A stretch of 64,000 bases of DNA, taken from assembly GCA_964388955.1 (NCBI GenBank), contig CAYMCO010000005.1, positions 131,005 to 195,004 on the forward strand, in the 5' to 3' direction. The translations under genes were made by a program, and so were the position numbers. Below the pieces are notes generated by a model, which worked only from the letters and a program-made list of their open reading frames with translations, was not told the origin of the DNA and ran no database searches. Source of the stretch: CAYMCO01 sp964388955 (GTDB taxonomy: Bacteria > Chloroflexota > Anaerolineae > Anaerolineales > E44-bin32). Below are positions 32,415-44,648 of this stretch, piece by piece (position 1 is the stretch's first letter; each line of letters begins with the position of its first letter).

Positions 32415-33423
32415 AGAAGTACTCGTCACGGGCGCCACCGGCTTCATCGGCTCCGCCTTGTGCCGCTTGCTGCTCGAGCAGGGCCACCACGTCCGAGCCC
32501 TGCATCGCCCCACATCCTCGCTCATCGCCATCCAGGATCTGCCCCTGCAGAGGGTCGTTGGCGACATCTTGCAGGCCGAGACGCTTTCCCCTGCGATGCA
32601 TGGCGTGGAGTGGGTCTTTCACGCGGCGGCCGAATCCGCGCATTGGAGACACCCTGAGCGGGTCAGTCGCGTGACCGTGGAGGGCACTCGCAACACCGTG
32701 CGGGCGGCCCGCGAGGCCTGTGTCGAGCGTCTGGTCTATACGAGCTCCCTCGCCGCGCTGGGAGTCCCCCCCGAGGGTCAGCAGCTCACCGAGGCGGACA
32801 ACTACAATCTGGACCCCAAACGCTTCCCCTATGGGCATGCCAAGCTGCTGGCGGAGCAGACCGCCGTGGAAACGGCCGGGAGCGACTTGGAGGTGGTGAT
32901 CGTCAATCCCTCTATTGTGTTGGGCGCCGGTGACCGGAACCAGATCAGCGGCAGCCTGGTGATCGAATCCGCGCGCGGCCACATCCCTTTTTATCCTGCC
33001 GGAGGCACCAATTTCGTGCACATCGATGATGTCGCCGCCGGCCATCTCGCGGCGGCCGTGCGCGGTCGGGCCGGGGAGCGGTACATCCTCGCCGGGGAGA
33101 ATATCAGCTACCGGCGCGCTTTGGCCACGCTGGCGGAGATCACTGGAAGCAAGCCGCCCAAGATCAGACTGCCGGCCCCCCTCACGGGCCCCGCCAGCCA
33201 CCTCGCCGTTCTCTATGCCCGTTTGATCGGGGTGCCCCTGGATCCCAACCTCATCCGCCTCAGCCGCTATCCCCTCTACTGCGACCGCTCCAAGGCGGAG
33301 CGGGGCTTGGGCCTGGAAGACTACCTCCCCTTCCGCCAAGCGGCGCGGGATGCTTACGACTGGTATCGGGAGCAGGGTGTTCTCGAGCCCGCTGCCAAAG
33401 AGCGTCAAGGCGGCAAGCCGTAG
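32407..33423 (+). CDS. NAD-dependent epimerase/dehydratase (extended SDR)
   Basis: A 338-residue extended short-chain dehydrogenase. 'VLVTGATGFIGSALCRLLLE' is the nucleotide-binding motif, 'VYTSSLAALG' and 'FPYGHAKLLAEQ' carry the catalytic Ser and Tyr-x-x-x-Lys, and 'NPSIVLGAGD' follows. It resembles the dihydroflavonol-reductase/HpnA branch. Translation seems to start at TTG 32407, overlapping the oxoamine synthase, so the two products probably act in sequence: the synthase makes a ketone, the SDR reduces it. In bacterial sphingolipid synthesis such a pair exists (Spt and a CerR-type SDR); threonine catabolism (kbl with SDR-type tdh) is the main alternative. Confidence 0.82.
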   Translation: MPREVLVTGATGFIGSALCRLLLEQGHHVRALHRPTSSLIAIQDLPLQRVVGDILQAETLSPAMHGVEWVFHAAAESAHWRHPERVSRVTVEGTRNTVRAAREACVERLVYTSSLAALGVPPEGQQLTEADNYNLDPKRFPYGHAKLLAEQTAVETAGSDLEVVIVNPSIVLGAGDRNQISGSLVIESARGHIPFYPAGGTNFVHIDDVAAGHLAAAVRGRAGERYILAGENISYRRALATLAEITGSKPPKIRLPAPLTGPASHLAVLYARLIGVPLDPNLIRLSRYPLYCDRSKAERGLGLEDYLPFRQAARDAYDWYREQGVLEPAAKERQGGKP

Positions 33424-33427
33424 CGCA

Positions 33428-33448
33428 GGGCCGGTCTGAGACCGGCCC
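33428..33448. terminator. bidirectional terminator between the SDR and nifJ genes
   Basis: A perfect 9-bp GC stem (33428-33436 with 33440-33448, loop TGA) just after the SDR stop, in a convergent gap. Its sequence nearly repeats that of the hairpin at 30475. Confidence 0.6.
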
Positions 33449-33519
33449 TTACCGTTCGAATCTGAGCATCTAGGCCGTGTCGATCATGTTATGGCCTGAT
33501 GGCTGTGCTGAAGGCCTCG

Positions 33520-37104
<3,585 letters not shown>

Positions 37105-37210
37105 GAATTGCTCCTCTCGAGAGAGCCCGCATCGAAGTGGGCGTGAATAATCTGTGGTAGGCTTATCGCTGGTTGAAACCAATACTGAGTCTAGGGCGCG
37201 GGTCCTCAAG

Positions 37211-37258
37211 GGAGTAGTGTCGAGGACACGCTTCCCCGATGACAATTGTCACTACTCC
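37211..37258. promoter_or_regulatory. nested palindromes between nifJ and the DHOD-like gene
   Basis: Three overlapping symmetries lie in the divergent gap: GGAGTAGTG (37211-37219) with CACTACTCC (37250-37258); a GTGTC-gag-GACAC hairpin at 37217-37229; and a perfect 12-bp palindrome TGACAATTGTCA at 37240-37251. The layout suggests an operator shared by the two genes. No clear consensus promoter is visible on either side, and I cannot name the regulator. Confidence 0.45.
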
Positions 37259-37314
37259 GAATTTCGTATTTCAGGGAGGATTAGAGCAGTCCCTGACCGG
37301 AGGGAGGAGCGCCT

Positions 37315-38301
37315 ATGCCGGATCTGAAAACGCAATATATGGGAATTGAGCTGCAGAACCCAATCGTCGTCGCCGCATGCAGCATTTCCAATATGATCGA
37401 TCGCATTCAATTGGCACAGCGCGCCGGCGCCGGCGCCCTGGTCATCCGCTCGCTGTTCGAAGAACAGATTCAGATCAACGCCTTGAAACTGGAGCATGAT
37501 CTCTCAGTGGGCGCTGAGAGCTTCCCCGAGGCGCTGAGCTATTTCCCGGATATCGAATACGGCGAAGCGGATGAGCACCTGATGTGGGTGGAGAAAACCC
37601 GCCAGGAAGTGGATATGCCGCTCATCGCCAGCCTGAACGCGGTCAGCCCCGGCTCCTGGGTGGAGTACGCCCGGAAGCTCGAGGCCACGGGCGTGGATGG
37701 CATCGAGCTGAACATTTACGCGCTACCCACGGAGCCCGGCCGCACGGGCACGGAGATCGAAGCGGAGCTGTATGACATCGTCACCGCGGTTCAAGATGAA
37801 GTGACGATCCCGGTAGCGGTCAAGCTCAGCCCCTTCTACACATCCATCAGCAACGTGGCCGCGGAGCTGGACCGGCGCGGCGTGAAGGCCCTGGTCCTGT
37901 TCAACCGTTTCCTGCAGCCGGATATCGACGCCCAGACGGAGGAGCTGACCAACGAGATGATCCTGAGCACCAGCCAGGAGCTCAAACTGCCGCTTCGCTG
38001 GACCGCCCTGCTCTACGGGCGCATCGACGCACAGATCGCCCTCAACACCGGCGTGCACTCCGGTCTGGATGTCGCCAAAGCGCTGCTCGCGGGCGCCACG
38101 GTCGTACAGACCGCCTCGGCGCTCTTGAGAAACGGCATCCCCTATCTGTCTACGATGTTGCGCGAACTAGAGGATTGGATGCAGGAACACGAATACGATT
38201 CAGCGGCGGATGTCCGCGGGCGGCTGAGCCAGAAGGAGTCGGACGATCCCTTCACCTTTGAGCGCGCCCAGTACGTGCACCTGCTGCGCGATCAGAAGTA
38301 G
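37315..38301 (+). CDS. dihydroorotate dehydrogenase-like protein
   Basis: A 328-residue FMN-barrel protein: 'LKTQYMGIELQNPIVVAACS' at the start, 'VDMPLIASLNAVSPGSWVEY', 'GIELNIYALPTEP', 'IPVAVKLSPFYTSISNVAAE' and 'GATVVQTASALLRNGIPYLS'. It is related to PyrD but belongs to the 'dihydroorotate dehydrogenase-like' group often found next to nifJ, so a role with pyruvate oxidoreductase or ferredoxin-linked redox is more likely than pyrimidine synthesis. GGAGGGAGG precedes the ATG. Confidence 0.85.
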   Translation: MPDLKTQYMGIELQNPIVVAACSISNMIDRIQLAQRAGAGALVIRSLFEEQIQINALKLEHDLSVGAESFPEALSYFPDIEYGEADEHLMWVEKTRQEVDMPLIASLNAVSPGSWVEYARKLEATGVDGIELNIYALPTEPGRTGTEIEAELYDIVTAVQDEVTIPVAVKLSPFYTSISNVAAELDRRGVKALVLFNRFLQPDIDAQTEELTNEMILSTSQELKLPLRWTALLYGRIDAQIALNTGVHSGLDVAKALLAGATVVQTASALLRNGIPYLSTMLRELEDWMQEHEYDSAADVRGRLSQKESDDPFTFERAQYVHLLRDQK

Positions 38302-38316
38302 CATCCAGGGGCGAAA

Positions 38317-39291
38317 TCAACCGTATCCATCGGGGCGGCTGCGATGCCAGTCCCACGCCGTCTCCACGATCTCGAGCAGGCTGGTCTTCGCCGCTTTCCA
38401 GCCGAGCTCGCGCTGGATATTCCCCGCGCTTGCTACCAATCGGGGGGGGTCTCCTGGGCGGCGCGGGCTCTCCACCGCGGGGATCGAGTGGCCGGTGACC
38501 TGCCGGGCCACCTGTATGACCTCCAGCACCGAATAGCCCGCCCCATTGCCTATGTTATAGACCAGCCGCTCGTGTGTGTCGAGCGCATCGAGCGCCAGCA
38601 AGTGCGCTTCCACCAGGTCGGCAACGTGGATGTAGTCCCGTATACAGGTGCCGTCCGGAGTCGGATAATCCGTCCCAAAAATGCGTACCGCCTCCCGCTT
38701 CCCCAACGGAACCTGGAGCACCAACGGGATCAGATGGCTCTCGGGGACATGGGCTTCGCCGCGGCCGGGAATGGCACCCGCGGCGTTGAAGTAGCGCAAG
38801 GCTACATATCGCATGCCATGAATGCGCCGGTACCATTCCAGGACCTGTTCCACGAGCAGTTTGGTCTGCCCGTAGACATTGGAGGGTCCGAGTTCGGAAT
38901 CCTCACTCAGAGGTTCATCGCTGGAGGCGTAGACCGCCGCTGACGACGAGAATACAAAACGCGGCACCCCAGTCCGGGCGCAGGCCTCGATCAATGAAAT
39001 TGAATTGGCGACGTTGTTGTGGAAGTACTTGCCCGGGTCGCGCATACTCTCGCCGGCCTCGATGGAGCCGGCGAAATGCATCACGGCGTCAAAACGGGCC
39101 CCTCCCAGCACGGTCCTGAGGGCGGCCGTCTCCGCCAGATCGGCGCATACAAACTCCGCGCCATCGGGCACGGCGGCCCGGTGACCGGTGACGAGCGAAT
39201 CATACACAGTGATCTGATGCCCGGCGTCCAATAGAATTGCAGCCGCTGCCGAGCCGATATACCCCGCACCGCCGGTGAGCAGGATCCTCAT
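38317..39291 (-). CDS. galE: UDP-glucose 4-epimerase
   Basis: Interconverts UDP-glucose and UDP-galactose. The 324-residue extended SDR has 'MRILLTGGAGYIGSAAAAIL', 'VMHFAGSIEAGESMRDPGKY', the catalytic 'FSSSAAVYAS' and 'SNVYGQTKLLVEQVL', and 'DGTCIRDYIHVADLVEAHLL', all typical of GalE. It lies 94 bp beyond the helicase gene on the same strand and converges with the DHOD-like gene. Confidence 0.93.
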   Translation of the reverse strand: MRILLTGGAGYIGSAAAAILLDAGHQITVYDSLVTGHRAAVPDGAEFVCADLAETAALRTVLGGARFDAVMHFAGSIEAGESMRDPGKYFHNNVANSISLIEACARTGVPRFVFSSSAAVYASSDEPLSEDSELGPSNVYGQTKLLVEQVLEWYRRIHGMRYVALRYFNAAGAIPGRGEAHVPESHLIPLVLQVPLGKREAVRIFGTDYPTPDGTCIRDYIHVADLVEAHLLALDALDTHERLVYNIGNGAGYSVLEVIQVARQVTGHSIPAVESPRRPGDPPRLVASAGNIQRELGWKAAKTSLLEIVETAWDWHRSRPDGYG

Positions 39292-39385
39292 CGATTACCT
39301 CGCACCCCTTATTCCTCCTCGTCGCATCGATATCAAGCGCCGATGTCTCCGTCTCTCACCCCGGGACAGCCAATTCCCCTGGCCA

Positions 39386-41623
39386 TCAATTGTCCAGAAT
39401 CTCCAGCCCTGCGAGAGAGGCGACAAGATGCTTTTCCCCGGCACGCTCGAAAGAGACCGTCACCTCCTCATCGCCGCCGTCCAGCCGTGACTCGAGCACA
39501 ATCCCCTCCCCAAAGGAGGGGTGCGCCACGCGCATGCCGGGTGAGAACTTCGGTTCATCGACGACCGGCCGGCGCGAATCCCAGGTCGTTTGCCGGTTGT
39601 AGTAGGCTTGGGCAGGGGTGACGCTCGATACCAGATCCCCTTCGACCGAATCCGGTGGCAGGTCATCCAGGAACCGGGAGGGCTCGCTCATCGTCGAGCT
39701 CCCGAACTGATGGCGGCGGAAGGCGCGCACAAGGTACAGGCGGTCCTGGGCGCGTGTGATTCCCACATAGAACAAGCGGCGCTCCTCCGCCATCGCCTCC
39801 GGATCATCGAAGGAGCGCTGGTGTGGCAACAGCCCGTCATCCAGCCCGACGATGAATACGACGGGGAATTCCAGCCCCTTGGCCGCATGCAGGGTGAGCA
39901 GGGCAGGGGCGTTCTGGGCGTCCGTCAGCGTGTCTTGATCCGAGACGAGCGCCACGTTCTCCAGGAACGTGCCCAGGTCGAGGGCCCCGAACTCCTCCGC
40001 CACCGCGCGCAGCTCCTGCACATTTGCCCACCGCTCATAACCCTCATCCGTGCCGTCCTCGACATACGCTCGATAGCCCACATCGGAGACCACCCGATCC
40101 ATCAGATCGGGCAAGCTCACTTTGACCTTGATTTCCAGCCAACCAGCCAGCAGGCGTCCGAAGGCTGCCAAGGCGGAGGCCGACTGCGCCGGGAACGCTT
40201 CCTCATAGCCTCCCCTTGCTTCGCCGGCCAGATCCAGCAGCACACGCGCCGGGCCGAGCCCTTCCGCGGCGCAGACCGCCTCGAGGTGCTCCACCGTCTT
40301 GGCCCCGATCCCGCGCGCGGGCACGTTCAGAATCCGGAACAGGCTTACCCGGTCGTCGGGATTGTGGACCAATCGCAGAAATGCGATGACATCTTTCACC
40401 TCCCGCCGACCATAGAAGCGCTGCGCACCCACAAGTCGGTAAGGAAGGCCTGCCTTCAAGAATCGTTCCTCCAGGGCGCGCGATTGGGCGTTGGTGCGGT
40501 ACATCACCGCGCAGTCACCTGGATCGGCCTTTCCCAGCGCAGTCAGCGAGGCGATGGTATCCACAACGAAGTTGGCCTCATCGTCCTCGTCGTAGGCCTC
40601 GTGCATATATACTTTCTCGCCCGGCCCGCGCTCGGTGAACAGCGCCTTCTTCTGCCGGTCCTTCAACCGGTCAATCACGCTCATCGCCACATCCAGGATT
40701 TGCTGGGTGGAGCGATAATTCTGCTCCAGGATGATCACCCTGGCCTGCGGGTAGTCCCGCTGGAACCGCCGCACATTGCGGTAGTCCGCCCCCCGCCAGC
40801 TGTAGATCGATTGGTCCGCATCTCCCACTGCAAACAGATCGGGTGATCCTCCCGCCAGCGAACGCGTGAGCACATACTGGGCGGTGTTCGTATCCTGGAA
40901 TTCATCCACCAGCAGGTGCTGATAGCGGCTGCGATAATACCGCCGCACCGCCCCGTGCTCCTGGAGCAAGCGAACTGCCCAGAACAAAAGATCGTCAAAG
41001 TCCAACGCGTTATTGTCAATAAGGTAGGCTTGATAGCGTTCATAGACCCGGCGCGCGATCTCGGCGAAATAGCTCTCCGCGGTGAATTCCTCCACCCCGA
41101 TCAGTTCATTCTTCGCCTCGGAAATAATCGAATGCACTTTGCCGGGCTGGACCCGCTTCGGATCCAGATTGAGGTCCTTCAACACCTGTCGCAGCAGGGC
41201 GCGCTGGTCCGAATCATCGAAGATGACGAAATTACGATCGAACGGCAGCCTGGCTGCGTCCCTGCGCAGCATGCGCGCCGCCAGCGAGTGGAAGGTGCCC
41301 AGGTGCGCTGGGGCGGCGGAAGTCCTCGCACCAGCCAGCAGATCACGCACGCGGCTCTCCATCTCGCGGGCCGCCTTGTTGGTGAAGGTCACGGCCAAGA
41401 TGGCCTGTGGATCCGCACCCTGGTTCATGACCAGGTGCGCGATGCGGTATGTCAACACACGCGTCTTGCCCGAACCGGGGCCGGCCAGCACGAGTATCGG
41501 ACCCGGTGGCGCCGCCACCGCCTCACGCTGCTGAGGGTTCAACCCCGCGAAGACATCCACCAAACGATCATCCCGACTGCAGTTGCCATCCAATCCTATC
41601 CCCGTCCGGTCGGCCCGCAACAT
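39386..41623 (-). CDS. pcrA: UvrD/PcrA superfamily 1 DNA helicase
   Basis: A 3'-5' DNA helicase for repair and replication-fork maintenance. The 745-residue protein has motif I 'VLAGPGSGKTRVLTYRIAHL', 'AVTFTNKAAREMESRV' (Ia), 'LLVDEFQDTNTAQYVLTRSL' (II), 'GDADQSIYSWRGADYRNVRR' (III), 'LEQNYRSTQQILD' (IV), 'LHAAKGLEFPVVFIVGLDDG' (V) and 'ERRLFYVGITRAQDRLYLVR' (VI). The C terminus ('FSPGMRVAHPSFGEGIVLES') is the tudor-like tail of PcrA. ATG 41623 follows AGGGG; a GTG nearer to 'VFAGLNPQQREAV' is possible. Last but one gene of a minus-strand run. Confidence 0.93.
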   Translation of the reverse strand: MLRADRTGIGLDGNCSRDDRLVDVFAGLNPQQREAVAAPPGPILVLAGPGSGKTRVLTYRIAHLVMNQGADPQAILAVTFTNKAAREMESRVRDLLAGARTSAAPAHLGTFHSLAARMLRRDAARLPFDRNFVIFDDSDQRALLRQVLKDLNLDPKRVQPGKVHSIISEAKNELIGVEEFTAESYFAEIARRVYERYQAYLIDNNALDFDDLLFWAVRLLQEHGAVRRYYRSRYQHLLVDEFQDTNTAQYVLTRSLAGGSPDLFAVGDADQSIYSWRGADYRNVRRFQRDYPQARVIILEQNYRSTQQILDVAMSVIDRLKDRQKKALFTERGPGEKVYMHEAYDEDDEANFVVDTIASLTALGKADPGDCAVMYRTNAQSRALEERFLKAGLPYRLVGAQRFYGRREVKDVIAFLRLVHNPDDRVSLFRILNVPARGIGAKTVEHLEAVCAAEGLGPARVLLDLAGEARGGYEEAFPAQSASALAAFGRLLAGWLEIKVKVSLPDLMDRVVSDVGYRAYVEDGTDEGYERWANVQELRAVAEEFGALDLGTFLENVALVSDQDTLTDAQNAPALLTLHAAKGLEFPVVFIVGLDDGLLPHQRSFDDPEAMAEERRLFYVGITRAQDRLYLVRAFRRHQFGSSTMSEPSRFLDDLPPDSVEGDLVSSVTPAQAYYNRQTTWDSRRPVVDEPKFSPGMRVAHPSFGEGIVLESRLDGGDEEVTVSFERAGEKHLVASLAGLEILDN

Positions 41624-41649
41624 TCTGCCCCTGTGATTCAAGACTCCTC

Positions 41650-42870
41650 TCAATGCAGAATCGGTCCGAGGTCCACGTCCTCCGATCCGGCGAGCAGCCC
41701 TTCCGCCGACATCTCCGGGAGCCACATCACCCGCGTGGAGGTGAAGTATTCAAAATCGAACTCGATTCTGTCCCCCGCTGCCTTGCCGGGGATGGGCATC
41801 AGGCGCGCCGTGAGCGGCTTATCATGACGCAGGGCCAGTGCGCCAAGATCCATCAGCGTGGCAGAGATCGCTGGCGCTGGCGTATTTCCAGGCAGGGGCA
41901 CGGTGTCCAATCCCGCGCCGCAAACGGCCGACATGAGCAGCAAATCCGCCACCGAAAGCTGCTTCTCCGCCGCGCTCCTCGCCAACCCAGCATCCTCCAG
42001 CACGGGGAGGAAGAGCCCACAGAAACCGGTACGCGGAAACTGGGCCTTGTCCACGCAATCCGCCATGAAGGCGGCCGCGGTCAATGAACCCGGCAACCCG
42101 ATGCCCGGCAGGCCCAGCGCCTCCATGGCCACGCCGGCGGAGCGCAATTCCTCCGGATACGGTGCCAGGGAGAAATCGAGGCCCAGGAAGCGCACCTCGT
42201 GCTGGCTGGCGATCGGCTCCGTCACTCGCGCCAGCACCGCCGCGTTTCCTTCGATCCTGCGCACAAGCCGATTGCGCGCCAGGTTCAAGGAAGTGGCGCT
42301 CTGGAAGATCTCCACGGCCAAATCCGCGGATTCCGTCGCCAGGGCCATGGCGGGCGCTCCCCCGGCATGATAGGCGGCGGGAAAGAAGGGCGAACCCGGG
42401 GCCACATTGGCCAAGGCCGCAAGACGCAGGTTGCCAAATCCATCGGGGGAAAGGGTCGAGACGCGCTGGATGAGCTCCCCCACCGCCGAGGTCGCGGAAA
42501 GCGACAGGCCCCTTTCCGGCTCCGCGATCAGCGCTGAGGCAAAGACCCTCTCCGTGCCCGCGATGATTTCGGAGACCGCCTTATATCCCGCCTCATCTCC
42601 GGGCAGCACCGGGCCTAGGGCGCTGTAGTCAATCCCGTGCACAAAGCACTCGGCCTCCAGCAGGCGAGCGAACTCTTTGCGCTCTTCCGGGGGCACCGGG
42701 TGCTCCAACTCGGCGAGGGGCGGAGTGGCGATGCGCAAGGTCTGGACCTCGTACCCCATGCGCTCCAAGGCCTCCCGAACCGCTTTGAGGCAGCCGGCGA
42801 TGGACTCAATACTTCTGTGGTTGATGGGCCATCCGGGGTCAAGGAACCCGGTAGCGGCTCGAATCTTCAT
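41650..42870 (-). CDS. DUF711 family protein
   Basis: A 406-residue protein of the DUF711/UPF0210 family: 'VAPGSPFFPAAYHAGGAPAM' near residue 155 and 'GLDFSLAPYPEELRS' are its landmarks. Function is not established; relatives are sometimes linked to PFL-like folds. It starts inside the SpoU methyltransferase stop (ATGA overlap) and ends 26 bp before the helicase start, so it belongs to an operon of RNA and DNA maintenance genes. Confidence 0.85.
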   Translation of the reverse strand: MKIRAATGFLDPGWPINHRSIESIAGCLKAVREALERMGYEVQTLRIATPPLAELEHPVPPEERKEFARLLEAECFVHGIDYSALGPVLPGDEAGYKAVSEIIAGTERVFASALIAEPERGLSLSATSAVGELIQRVSTLSPDGFGNLRLAALANVAPGSPFFPAAYHAGGAPAMALATESADLAVEIFQSATSLNLARNRLVRRIEGNAAVLARVTEPIASQHEVRFLGLDFSLAPYPEELRSAGVAMEALGLPGIGLPGSLTAAAFMADCVDKAQFPRTGFCGLFLPVLEDAGLARSAAEKQLSVADLLLMSAVCGAGLDTVPLPGNTPAPAISATLMDLGALALRHDKPLTARLMPIPGKAAGDRIEFDFEYFTSTRVMWLPEMSAEGLLAGSEDVDLGPILH

Positions 42871-43640
42871 CGGTTCCCTCGCTGGCGCACAATCTCGAAC
42901 AGGATCACGGCCCCGGCGATGGCAGCGTTCAGCGATTCCACCCCCGGAGTCATGGGGATATGCACGCTCCCACCAGCCAACCCTCGGATCCCATCCCGCG
43001 GCCCGTGCGCCTCACCGCCGACAACCAGCGCGCACGGCCGGGTCCAATCGACCTGGTCATAGCGCAGTCCGGAGCGCGCCTCCGCCAACCATACATCCAC
43101 ATTCCGCAGCCGGTCCGGCAGCGTCGCGGTGTCCACGGCAAGGACGGGCAGCCTGAAATGCGCGCCCATCGCCGCCCGGACCACCTTCGGATTGTAGGCA
43201 TCCACGCTGCCCGCCGTCAAGAACAGCGCCTCCCCACCCGCCGCCCAGACGGTCCGCATCAAGGTCCCCAAGTTGCCGGGATCCGCCAGCCGATCTGCCA
43301 CCAGAACGAGAGTGAGCCTCTCGGGGATAGGGATTGTCGGGAAAGGCGCCACAACCAGAAGTCCCTGGGGGGATGCCGTGTCCGAACAGGCCGCCATCAC
43401 CTTGCCCGACACGGTTTTGACTTGCGCACCCGCCTCCCCCAGCCCTTGCACAAGCTTCGCGTCCTGGGGAGCGAGAGGCGCAGTGTGCAGCGCGGTGTGA
43501 ACGGGGATTTCCGCGGCGACCGCTTCTCCCACCAACCGGAAGCCCTCCAACACCATCATCCCTTCGCGCCAACGCGTCTTCCGGTCGGCCTGTAGATGGC
43601 GCACCCATTTCACCACCGGATTCCGGGTGGAGGTGATCAT
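42867..43640 (-). CDS. SpoU/TrmH-family RNA methyltransferase
   Basis: A 257-residue SPOUT methyltransferase probably acting on rRNA or tRNA 2'-O-ribose. The N-terminal substrate domain starts 'MITSTRNPVVKWVRHLQADR'; the catalytic domain has the three knot motifs 'ADRLADPGNLGTLMRTVWAA', 'LVVGGEAHGPRDGI' and 'IPMTPGVESLNAAIAGAVIL'. It overlaps the macro-domain gene upstream and the DUF711 gene downstream by 4 bases each. Confidence 0.92.
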   Translation of the reverse strand: MITSTRNPVVKWVRHLQADRKTRWREGMMVLEGFRLVGEAVAAEIPVHTALHTAPLAPQDAKLVQGLGEAGAQVKTVSGKVMAACSDTASPQGLLVVAPFPTIPIPERLTLVLVADRLADPGNLGTLMRTVWAAGGEALFLTAGSVDAYNPKVVRAAMGAHFRLPVLAVDTATLPDRLRNVDVWLAEARSGLRYDQVDWTRPCALVVGGEAHGPRDGIRGLAGGSVHIPMTPGVESLNAAIAGAVILFEIVRQRGNR

Positions 43641-44218
43641 TCCCCGACGACGCTTTCCGGCCACCGCCGGGCGAATTCCTCGCAAAAAGCCTCTATTCCA
43701 GCCTTGTCGATCAGGGCCAAGCGGATATCCCGCAGCCTGGTTTCGGGATTGGCCTCCAGGAAATCACCGATTGTCTTCAGGATAATCTGCGCGGCTCGCG
43801 CAATGGGAAATCCAAAAATGCCCGTCGAAATAGCAGGCAGCGCCAAGCTGTGCAGACCCAACTCCGCAGCCTTCTCCAGCGCCCCTCTCACCGCAGCCGC
43901 CAGCTTCCGATCTTCCTCGCCTTCCCCCCAACGCGGCCCCACGGCATGGATGACATAGTTGCTGGGCAGATCCCCCGCCCCGGTAACAGCGGGCGCCCCG
44001 TGGGTCACCGGCCCGTGGGCCCTCACCCACGCATCGCTTTCGCGCTGAATCTCGCGCCCACCCCGGCGCACAATCGCTCCCGCCACTCCCCCACCGTGCG
44101 CCAGCCGGGAGTTGGCGGCGTTGACGATCGCATCGACCTCTTGGTGCGTGATATCCGCGCGCACCAAGCGAAGGGTCTGCCCCCCCGGCCACTGCTTTTC
44201 CGCTCTCACCGAGCCCAT
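43637..44218 (-). CDS. macro-domain protein (O-acetyl-ADP-ribose deacetylase-like)
   Basis: A 193-residue macro domain. 'LVRADITHQEVDAIVNAANS' and 'RLAHGGGVAGAIVRRGG' form the ADP-ribose pocket; 'LALPAISTGIFGFPIARAAQ' is the phosphate loop. Such proteins remove ADP-ribose or hydrolyse O-acetyl-ADP-ribose. It is the first gene of the operon running macro, SpoU, DUF711, helicase. The ATG at 44218 is the likely start; another lies 21 bases upstream. Confidence 0.9.
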   Translation of the reverse strand: MGSVRAEKQWPGGQTLRLVRADITHQEVDAIVNAANSRLAHGGGVAGAIVRRGGREIQRESDAWVRAHGPVTHGAPAVTGAGDLPSNYVIHAVGPRWGEGEEDRKLAAAVRGALEKAAELGLHSLALPAISTGIFGFPIARAAQIILKTIGDFLEANPETRLRDIRLALIDKAGIEAFCEEFARRWPESVVGE

Positions 44219-44594
44219 TCCGCCCCTCCGTCGGCCCAAGCCGCCGACATCCGGATTCTATCATCGCGCCCCCCCGAGCCGCCACATGGGCCTTCCAACG
44301 GGTGCATCCGGCCTTTGGCTGGGAAAGCGGGGGATTCAGATGCGCACCCGCGGAGGCTGTGGGCGACCCCTCCGTGCGGCGGGGCCGGGATCCGGTTCGC
44401 GCCTCCCCGCGGGATGAGCGGCATTTGGGCCCCCCGCCCCAACCCCTCCCCCCACGCCTCGGGTCGATTTCTCTTCCACCCCAGCCGAGGTGGGGGGAGG
44501 GGTTAGTTGAAGAAGGGGCGGGGCTGGCAGAAGCGCGACCCGGGATGAGCGAGCGAAGCCTGGCCCGCTGGTGAGGCCCGGCGCAAGCTCCCCA
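44219..44594. other. intergenic region with repeat
   Basis: About 375 GC-rich bases without a supported gene. The main feature is the inverted repeat at 44441-44504, described separately. Confidence 0.4.
44441..44504. repeat. large inverted repeat
   Basis: Arms of 20 bases (44441-44460, AACCCCTCCCCCCACGCCTC) and 18 bases (44487-44504) pair with one bulge around a 26-base loop. CGCCCC and GGGGCG further out extend the symmetry. It lies between the rplT terminator and the macro-domain gene and looks like an interspersed palindromic repeat. Confidence 0.6.
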
Positions 44595-44628
44595 AGAAAA
44601 CAAAAAGAGAGGCGGGTGGCGCCTCTCT
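44595..44628 (-). terminator. terminator of the infC-rpmI-rplT operon
   Basis: On the minus strand a 9-bp stem (44620-44628 with 44606-44614) is followed by TTTTGTTTTCTT, 21 bases after the rplT stop. A canonical intrinsic terminator. Confidence 0.9.
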
Positions 44629-44648
44629 GCTCTTGGGGTTCGATGCGA

